This document shows positions 16,504 through 23,050 of a DNA stretch of 64,000 nt, one piece after another. The notes beneath the pieces are model-generated. The model ran no database searches. It had not been told where the DNA came from and saw only the letters and a program-made list of their open reading frames with translations. Each line of letters starts with the position of its first letter. Within the stretch, counting starts at the first letter, position 1. The stretch is from Arenibacter amylolyticus. Its GTDB lineage: Bacteria; Bacteroidota; Bacteroidia; Flavobacteriales; Flavobacteriaceae. The translations under genes and the position numbers were made by a program. The stretch covers positions 1 through 64,000 of the forward strand of contig NZ_MTAZ01000049.1 in assembly GCF_002150785.1 (NCBI RefSeq), written 5' to 3'.

Positions 16504-17577
16504 CTAGACTTGTACAGAAGTCAATAAAAAGTGATATGGATTTTTCACATCAGAGGAGATATGTTCTAAGTTCACCTTTAAACCAATATTGAATTCCTTG
16601 GCTAGATCCAAGAACAATTCCAAAACAACTTGGTCCTCTAAGGCCCAACCAGTAGAATCGAACACGGATAATTTGTCCTTAAAAAGGTGATAGGCGGTAT
16701 GGTTTTGAATTAATGGAACCAGACTTGGTCCAATTTCTTCTGGCTTCAGCTGCTGGCATTCCCCTTCTATATTTGCCTGTTCAAGGAAATCTGGACAAAC
16801 CAAAGAATCCTTTAATAAGGCTAGGGGCAATTCAATTTTTCCAGGGAAATCCGATCCAATCGCATTGATGTGAAGATGCTTTTGATGGCCTTTGTAATGT
16901 GAAAATATTGGGCCTTCACCTATTCCAATAGAAGTTTGGGTACATAGTATATCAGCCTCCTTTACAATGGCACCTACGTTGAGCGGAATTACTTCTAGAT
17001 TGAGATTCAGCATACTGATTCGTTTATTGAACGATTTTATAACATCGGGGTCAATATCATAAATCATTACTTTTTCAAACTCAAATATTCTGGAAAGGGC
17101 GTGCAATTGTGTTATGGACTGTGCACCACATCCTATAAGTCCTAAAGTTGAGCTGTGTGGGTTTGCAAGGTATTTGCTTGCAACCGCAGATGCCGCTCCT
17201 GTTCGCAAGGCGGTTAATAAAACTCCATCGGCTATACCTTTTAAATGACCGGTTTGAGTGTCATAGCTGGAAATGGAAGACAGAATAGAGGGTAATTTAA
17301 ACTTCTCTGGATTGTTAGGGTGGTATCCTACCACCTTAATAACAATTTCCTTATCCTTATGGTGTAGTGGCATCCACTCAATTAAACCGGGATAATTACT
17401 GGTATAATTAAAACCACTCCTTACGGGTACGTCAGTACATTTTGGATCATAATCCTTAATGGCTGTAGTTAGTCTACGGATAAGGACGTCCATAATATTA
17501 TCCATTCCAAATTTTTCTACAATGCTACAAACATCACTTCCGGAAAGTATCAAGGTGGAATTTTCTTTTTTATACAT
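16504..17577 (-). CDS. Ornithine cyclodeaminase
   Basis: 357 residues of the ornithine cyclodeaminase/mu-crystallin family, which converts L-ornithine to L-proline and ammonia using bound NAD. The NAD-binding Rossmann motif is [13 protein letters not shown] (about 145). The substrate-side residues of true ornithine cyclodeaminase are present: Glu in LIEWMPL, Lys in [10 protein letters not shown] and Asp in [10 protein letters not shown]. The end [11 protein letters not shown] also matches. This agreement argues against the related SbnB (2,3-diaminopropionate) enzymes, and no SbnA-type partner is in the window. In the island it probably supplies proline to the pyrrole-starter genes, which face the same way from 15.2 kb. 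The lysine analogue RapL makes pipecolate, so lysine as substrate cannot be excluded. Its start at 17577 borders a 463 bp divergent promoter region shared with the HupE-like gene. Confidence 0.85.
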   Translation of the reverse strand: MYKKENSTLILSGSDVCSIVEKFGMDNIMDVLIRRLTTAIKDYDPKCTDVPVRSGFNYTSNYPGLIEWMPLHHKDKEIVIKVVGYHPNNPEKFKLPSILSSISSYDTQTGHLKGIADGVLLTALRTGAASAVASKYLANPHSSTLGLIGCGAQSITQLHALSRIFEFEKVMIYDIDPDVIKSFNKRISMLNLNLEVIPLNVGAIVKEADILCTQTSIGIGEGPIFSHYKGHQKHLHINAIGSDFPGKIELPLALLKDSLVCPDFLEQANIEGECQQLKPEEIGPSLVPLIQNHTAYHLFKDKLSVFDSTGWALEDQVVLELFLDLAKEFNIGLKVNLEHISSDVKNPYHFLLTSVQV

Positions 17578-18040
17578 TTTCAGGATGGTTAAAAATATGA
17601 TTTTATAAATCTCAATGTTGCAATAGGAGTTATGTAAGTATATGGGAGTATTGAAATAGGCTTTTAACTACAATATGTCAGGTTTAGGCTTCCAAAAGGG
17701 GATAGGTAAGTTTTGGAAAAATATAATAACAAGGTTATAAATATGCGTTAAATGTAAAAATAACGATAATAATTTAAAATAAATGTATTATATGTCTTAT
17801 ATTTATAATGATTTGATGTGATTGTTGTTTAGAGGGGGAAAAGGTGCTTTTTATCGAACCTCATCAAACTAAGGAAGCAATTACTTGGCTGCGCTGATAT
17901 TTATTTTACAGTTTATAGAAAACGATTAATGGGTTAAAGAATTTTGCGCCATTAATTTACAAAGTTGTTACCCGCCATTCACCATAAGGAGACCAAACCT
18001 TTAGACCAATTTATGAATACCATTAAATACTTATAGCCTT
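17578..18040. promoter_or_regulatory. Divergent intergenic region, 463 bp, between ornithine cyclodeaminase and HupE-like genes
   Basis: Very AT-rich around 17735-17815. It should hold the promoters for both arms. The best plus-strand candidate is GAATTTTGCG at about 17939-17948, one mismatch from TAnnTTTG, about 90 bp before the HupE-like ATG. I see no operator repeat, riboswitch or regulator gene. Confidence 0.35.
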
Positions 18041-19303
18041 ATGAGTAATAGACTTTCCTTCATGTTGGGATTCTTTTTGCTTATCCCGTTACTACTTCTT
18101 TCACACATTCCAAATCAGAGTTATATCTTTCTTAGGGTTTATGAGAATGATGGTATTGATGGAAGATTTGAAATAAACACCAACGACATCAATAAAATAT
18201 ACAATACCGATTTTAAAAAAGGCGTTACACTTTCAGAACTCAATCCATATGTGGAAGATTTAAAAGCCTATATGCTTTCCAGGTCTTCCTTTAACTCACC
18301 ATTAGGGCATCATCAAGTGTTGCTAAGGGATTCTGTACAGATTTTTCCCGGTGTTTTGGGTGATTATCTACAGATATACTTTTCCTTGGATAATATGGAA
18401 ACCTTACCTGAATCATTGGAGGTGGAGTTTCGTCCGGTCTTTGATGTGGACCCTACCCATAAGGGCTATTTAATTACGGAATACAATTGGCGGGCAGGAG
18501 TAATTAATGAGGAATCCAATATTTCCATGGAATTTTCTCCAAATTCACCCATAGATACTATGTCTTTAACAGATGTTTCTATTTGGAAGGGAATTGTGGC
18601 CATGGTAAAGCAGGGGGTGTGGCACATTTGGATAGGTTTAGATCATATTCTGTTTTTGATAGCCTTAATATTACCCTCAGTAGTACGACGACGTAAAAAC
18701 CCACATGAAAACAAGGATGGGCGCCACGGCCTTTGGCAAGTTTTGGGAAGGTATTCATGGGAACCCGTTATGGGCTTTAAACCTGCCTTTATATACATTA
18801 TCAAGGTGATAACCTTTTTTACGATAGCCCATACCATTACCCTTAGTTTGGCCTCCCTCCAATTAGTTGTTTTACCCTCTAGGTTTGTAGAGTCTATGAT
18901 TGCCCTATCCATAGGATTGGCGGCACTACATAATATAGTGCCTATTTTCAAAGGAAATGATTGGGTAATAGCCTTTGGATTTGGACTTTTTCACGGATTT
19001 GGCTTTGCCAGTGTTTTAGGGGATCTAGGACTTACTAGTGAGTTTCTCACCCTCTCGCTTTTAGGATTTAATATAGGGGTAGAACTAGGACAAATAGTGA
19101 TTATAGCGATCTTCTTTCCCCTGTTGTATCTACTAAGAAATGCAAAGGCCTATCCCAAGTTACTGGTAGGCGTGTCTATTCTATTGATTTTAATATCTAT
19201 AAATTGGAGTGTGGAACGCTCTTTTGAAATTGACTTGGGGGTGTATGGATTTTTAAAATCCTCTTTGAGAAAGGTTTTGGTTTTTATTGGCTTACTAAGT
19301 TAG
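18041..19303 (+). CDS. HupE/UreJ-like membrane protein with N-terminal periplasmic domain
   Basis: A 420-residue protein. An N-terminal hydrophobic segment (LGFFLLIPLLLLSHIP) acts as a signal or anchor. A mostly beta periplasmic domain follows to about residue 185, and then about seven transmembrane helices. The membrane part carries the HupE/UreJ_2 motifs: HIWIGLDHILFLIALILP, AHTITLSLASL and FGLFHGFGFASVLGDLGL, with conserved His residues that may bind metal. HupE/UreJ relatives are linked to nickel or cobalt entry, but this long form is not characterised to my knowledge. It is followed 26 bp later by the GTG of the C-A NRPS gene, so it probably heads the right-arm operon. With the TonB receptor on the other flank it hints at metal handling by the island. 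Confidence 0.8.
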   Translation: MSNRLSFMLGFFLLIPLLLLSHIPNQSYIFLRVYENDGIDGRFEINTNDINKIYNTDFKKGVTLSELNPYVEDLKAYMLSRSSFNSPLGHHQVLLRDSVQIFPGVLGDYLQIYFSLDNMETLPESLEVEFRPVFDVDPTHKGYLITEYNWRAGVINEESNISMEFSPNSPIDTMSLTDVSIWKGIVAMVKQGVWHIWIGLDHILFLIALILPSVVRRRKNPHENKDGRHGLWQVLGRYSWEPVMGFKPAFIYIIKVITFFTIAHTITLSLASLQLVVLPSRFVESMIALSIGLAALHNIVPIFKGNDWVIAFGFGLFHGFGFASVLGDLGLTSEFLTLSLLGFNIGVELGQIVIIAIFFPLLYLLRNAKAYPKLLVGVSILLILISINWSVERSFEIDLGVYGFLKSSLRKVLVFIGLLS

Positions 19304-19329
19304 CTGAATGTGTACCTAAATAAAACATT

Positions 19330-22251
19330 GTGAGTAACCCTATAGATAAAAAGTCGCTTTTAAGTAGATGGAAGGAGCACTCCCTTAAAGATGCGTCTAT
19401 CGTTCCTATTTCCAAGGCTCCGGATGGAATTGATGTTCCTTTATCGCGGGGTCAAGAACGACTGTGGGTTCTGCAACAACTTCACCCTTCAAACCCATTT
19501 TATAATTATTGTGAGTTATACAGATTTAAAGGAGAACTACACTCAGGGTTTCTATTGCAAAGCATGCAGGCGGTGTTTCTAAACAATTCTATTTTTAGAA
19601 CAACCTTCTATATGAAGGGAGCTATTACCTACCAAAAACCTCATGATTCAGAAATAAAAATTAATTATAGGGATCTCAGTCCTTTGGATGAAAAAGAAAA
19701 GGAACGCGCCAAAGAAAAGATCATCGACACAGTGGCTAAATCCAGTTTTGATCTGGCCACCTTTCCCTTAACCATCTGTTGGTTATTAAAACTTTCCGAT
19801 GTTGAACATTTACTTATTCTCAATATGCACCATATCATCACGGATAAATGGTCCATGGGTGTTTTTAGGAAAGAATTGATTGGACATTACCAAAGGTTAC
19901 GTGCAGGGATAGCGATCCCAGTGGATAAGGAATTGCAATACAGTGATTATGCCTACTGGCAATCCAAGCAAACCATAGATGAAAATCAATTGAGCTATTG
20001 GGAGGAGCAATTAAAGGGCCAAATTCCAACGCTGGATCTTCCGCTAGACTATCCGCGGAAAATGACGCCAAGTTTTAAAGGGGGATTGGTGAGTAATAAG
20101 TTAGATCATGATTTATCCTCAGCTATACTAACCTTGGCAAAGCAATGGAATACTACCCCCTATGTATTATTACTTTCAGTGTTTAAACTGTTGTTATATA
20201 AATATTCGGGACAGGAAGATATTCTTATTGGTTCTCCTATATCCAATAGAAATGAGAAGTCGGTAGAAAACCTTATAGGCTTTTTCAATGAGACCGTGGT
20301 GTTACGCTCCAGGCTATCGCCCCAAATGACATTTTTGGAATTGGTAGAATCTGTTAGGGAAACCACTTTGGAGGCATTTAATAATAAGGACGTACCCTTT
20401 GAACTATTGGTGAAAAAGTTAAAACCTGAAAGATCTTTAAACCTACATCCATTTTTTCAGGTGATGTTTCTTTTTCATTCAGTACCATCACCCCTGCCAC
20501 TAGATAGTAATTGTACTATGGAATATGCTGTATTGGATCTAGATATTGCAAAATTTGATCTTACGCTATACGTGGAAGAGGACAATGGGAAGCTTTCCAC
20601 TACTTTTGAGTATGCCAAAGATTTATTTAAAGAATCTACCATTCAAAGGATGCAGCAGTACTTCCAACTCCTTTTGGAAAAAGTGGTAGGGTTTCCATCA
20701 TTGCCCATTGGTAAAGGATCCTTGCTTACTACACTTGAAAAGAAATTAGTGACGGACGCAAAGCCTAGAATGGAATACAGCTACCATGGAATACACGAGT
20801 TAATATCCATCGAAGCTGGGATTAACCCAAATTCCATTGCAGTGGTCTATGAAAATGAGCGGATTTCCTATGGTGAATTAAACGAGAAATCGACCATCTT
20901 GGCCAACAACCTTCAAGAGTATAGTAGGGGAGAGAATTTATTTGTGGGGTTATGTGTAGAACGATCCGTGGATATGATCGTAGGAATACTGGGAATCCTA
21001 AAAGCAGGATGCGCTTATCTTCCCTTAGATCCTGGATATCCTATGGAGCGCATAGATTATATGCTGAAGGACGCCAAGATAAAAGTATTCCTCACCAGTA
21101 AAAATTTAAAGCCCAAATTTAATAAGGAAGCTCTAATTACACTAACAATCGCCAAGCTGTGTACCTCCAATAGTAAGAAGGAAATTGCCTTGCCCATAGC
21201 CAGAGAAAGTAACTTTGCCTATCTAATTTACACCTCGGGAAGTTCCGGAACTCCTAAAGGGGTGGCAATTACACATAAAAATATTATCAGCGCTACCATC
21301 TCAAGAATAACGTACTACAAAAACGCTCCTACCTCGTTTCTACTGATGTCGTCCATTGCATTTGATAGTTCCAAAGCAGGAATTTTCTGGACGCTTTGTA
21401 CTGGTGGTCAATTAGTGGTGACTAGGAAGGGATTGGAGCAGGAAGTTGACTTGCTCTATAAGACACTTTCCGAACATCAAGTTAGTCATACCTTAATGTT
21501 ACCGAGCGTTTACAAATTGGTGTTGGATAATCTGGCGAATTGGAAATTCCCTAAGTTAAACACTGTAATAGTTGCAGGGGAGGAGTGTAGTAGGGCGGTC
21601 GGTTGTCTACATCTCTCCAAGTTGCCTCAGGTAGAGCTTCACAATGAGTACGGACCTACAGAAGCTACGGTATGGTGTACCGTTCATAGGATAAACAGTG
21701 CTGAGGAACACGGCAAGGTCCCCATCGGGAGGCCTATTGAAAATTCGGAAATCTTGTTGTTGGATGATCATCTTAACCATGTGCCTTTTGGTGCCAAGGG
21801 CGAGATTTACATTGGAGGAGCAGGGGTAGCTAACGGGTATTTAAACCGTGATGAAGCGTCTGAAGAGGCATTTATTGCCCATCCATTTAAAATGGATGCA
21901 CCTTATAAGTTGTATAAAACAGGGGATATAGGTCGCTATAGGTTTGATGGAAACTTAGAGTTTCTTGGCAGAAAGGATACGCAGATAAAAATTAGGGGAC
22001 ACAGGGTATCCCTACATGAAATTGAAAGTCTGATACGCACCACGGATTGCGTCTATGAGGTGATGGTGAAGTTGGAATCTACCGGAGGCGAATTACAAGA
22101 GGTTGCAGTGGCTGATTTTTCTGTGGAAGAGCTGCTTGCCTTTATGGATAAGTATATGGAGGAGGCCCAAATTAAGGAAATTATATCCTCCGTTACTTCG
22201 TTGCGCAAGGAGGAATTAAATTATCTCTTGGAACAAATAAAAGATAAATAA
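19330..22251 (+). CDS. NRPS: condensation domain plus N-terminal portion of an adenylation domain (split)
   Basis: 973 residues. The C domain spans about 30-470: LSRGQERLW as C1 and HHIITDKWS (about 167) as the catalytic motif of LCL type, with Lys at the usual Gly. The A domain shows A2 KAGCAYLPLDPGYP, A3 YTSGSSGTPKG (about 632), A4 FDSS (about 678), A5 NEYGPTE (about 771), A7 KTGDIGRY (about 861) and A8 RGHRVSLHEIE (about 888). It stops soon after VMVKLES with no A10 lysine and no carrier. The missing end (LVAYI to NGKID) is at the start of the gene two further down. The last about 45 residues are helical and charged (VEELLAFMDKY, LRKEELNYLLEQI) and may dock. The pocket reads D-S-A-L-I-A-E-V-W-(K from the partner); I cannot assign a substrate. 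The start is GTG. Confidence 0.9.
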   Translation: MSNPIDKKSLLSRWKEHSLKDASIVPISKAPDGIDVPLSRGQERLWVLQQLHPSNPFYNYCELYRFKGELHSGFLLQSMQAVFLNNSIFRTTFYMKGAITYQKPHDSEIKINYRDLSPLDEKEKERAKEKIIDTVAKSSFDLATFPLTICWLLKLSDVEHLLILNMHHIITDKWSMGVFRKELIGHYQRLRAGIAIPVDKELQYSDYAYWQSKQTIDENQLSYWEEQLKGQIPTLDLPLDYPRKMTPSFKGGLVSNKLDHDLSSAILTLAKQWNTTPYVLLLSVFKLLLYKYSGQEDILIGSPISNRNEKSVENLIGFFNETVVLRSRLSPQMTFLELVESVRETTLEAFNNKDVPFELLVKKLKPERSLNLHPFFQVMFLFHSVPSPLPLDSNCTMEYAVLDLDIAKFDLTLYVEEDNGKLSTTFEYAKDLFKESTIQRMQQYFQLLLEKVVGFPSLPIGKGSLLTTLEKKLVTDAKPRMEYSYHGIHELISIEAGINPNSIAVVYENERISYGELNEKSTILANNLQEYSRGENLFVGLCVERSVDMIVGILGILKAGCAYLPLDPGYPMERIDYMLKDAKIKVFLTSKNLKPKFNKEALITLTIAKLCTSNSKKEIALPIARESNFAYLIYTSGSSGTPKGVAITHKNIISATISRITYYKNAPTSFLLMSSIAFDSSKAGIFWTLCTGGQLVVTRKGLEQEVDLLYKTLSEHQVSHTLMLPSVYKLVLDNLANWKFPKLNTVIVAGEECSRAVGCLHLSKLPQVELHNEYGPTEATVWCTVHRINSAEEHGKVPIGRPIENSEILLLDDHLNHVPFGAKGEIYIGGAGVANGYLNRDEASEEAFIAHPFKMDAPYKLYKTGDIGRYRFDGNLEFLGRKDTQIKIRGHRVSLHEIESLIRTTDCVYEVMVKLESTGGELQEVAVADFSVEELLAFMDKYMEEAQIKEIISSVTSLRKEELNYLLEQIKDK

Positions 22252-22261
22252 GCCCGGAAAA

Positions 22262-23050
22262 ATGAAAAGAATAAAGAGAACTCAGGATTTTGAAGTGGTC
22301 CTTACCATTCCCGATCCAACTTTTATAAAACCGCCAAGAGAAGCTCAAAGAAATGCGGTAGTCAATAGGGCGCTAAAGGAATTTGGTTCCGATATACAAG
22401 CGCTTCATCAACAGGTAAAAACATTTGTACCTGGCGCAACGGTACAGGCCTTTGATGACCGTACTCAAAAGGCCTTGGAGGATCAGGAAATCATGGAGGA
22501 TTGGCAAATTCCTGTGATGGCTAAAATGGCCGAGGCCATTGCCAACAAAGGGGGTGATATTCTCGAAATTGGATTTGGACGCGGAATAGCCTCCGAGATG
22601 ATTCAGCAATACCCCCTTAGTAGTCACACCATTATTGAATGTAATGACACGGTCGTAGAACGATTTTATAAGTGGAAAAAGCAACACGAATCAAAAGAGA
22701 TTACCTGTGTTCATGGGTTGTGGCAAGATACTATAGATGAACTTGGATTGTTCGATGGAATATTTTTTCATACCTACCCCTTAAACGAGGATGAATACAT
22801 GCGTTATGTTAACGGAAGTATCACTTTCGCCGAACATTTTTTTGAACATGCAAAAAAACATTTGAAACCTGGGGGGGCTTTTACCTACTTTTCCAATGAG
22901 GTTGATTCTTTAAGCAGGGAACATCAGCGGCTACTTTTAAAGTATTTTGATTCCTTCTCGGTTGCCGTGGTAGGCCTGTCTATGCCTGAAGATGTAAAGG
23001 ATACTTGGTGGGCCAATACGATGGCGATTGTAAAAGCGAGTAACTCATGA
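22262..23050 (+). CDS. SAM-dependent methyltransferase, guanidinoacetate N-methyltransferase-like
   Basis: 262 residues. The SAM-binding motif is DILEIGFGRGIASEMI (about 98). Flanking stretches EIMEDWQIPVMAKMAEAIA, HTIIECNDTVVERF and FDGIFFHTYPLNEDE correspond to guanidinoacetate methyltransferase (GAMT) signatures, where the last motif normally reads Y-D-T-Y-P-L. The Asp that binds the guanidino group in GAMT is His here, so the methyl acceptor probably differs. The gene sits exactly where the A domain of this module is split, 10 bp after the C-A gene and overlapping the next gene by ATGA. In single-chain NRPSs a methyltransferase is often inserted at this same A8-A10 point, so this looks like an interrupted A domain dispersed over three genes. 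Likely job: methylating a nitrogen of the carrier-bound residue; inferred. Confidence 0.85.
   Translation: MKRIKRTQDFEVVLTIPDPTFIKPPREAQRNAVVNRALKEFGSDIQALHQQVKTFVPGATVQAFDDRTQKALEDQEIMEDWQIPVMAKMAEAIANKGGDILEIGFGRGIASEMIQQYPLSSHTIIECNDTVVERFYKWKKQHESKEITCVHGLWQDTIDELGLFDGIFFHTYPLNEDEYMRYVNGSITFAEHFFEHAKKHLKPGGAFTYFSNEVDSLSREHQRLLLKYFDSFSVAVVGLSMPEDVKDTWWANTMAIVKASNS

Noticed and set aside
16504-17577. SbnB-type 2,3-diaminopropionate synthase
   Set aside because: The Glu, Lys and Asp positions and the [11 protein letters not shown] end fit ornithine cyclodeaminase, and no SbnA-like partner is present.
22251-23050. Frameshift or sequencing error splitting one large NRPS gene
   Set aside because: The breaks have normal stops, starts, a 10-bp gap and an ATGA overlap, and extra non-A-domain tails exist at both ends. 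An error would not create these.
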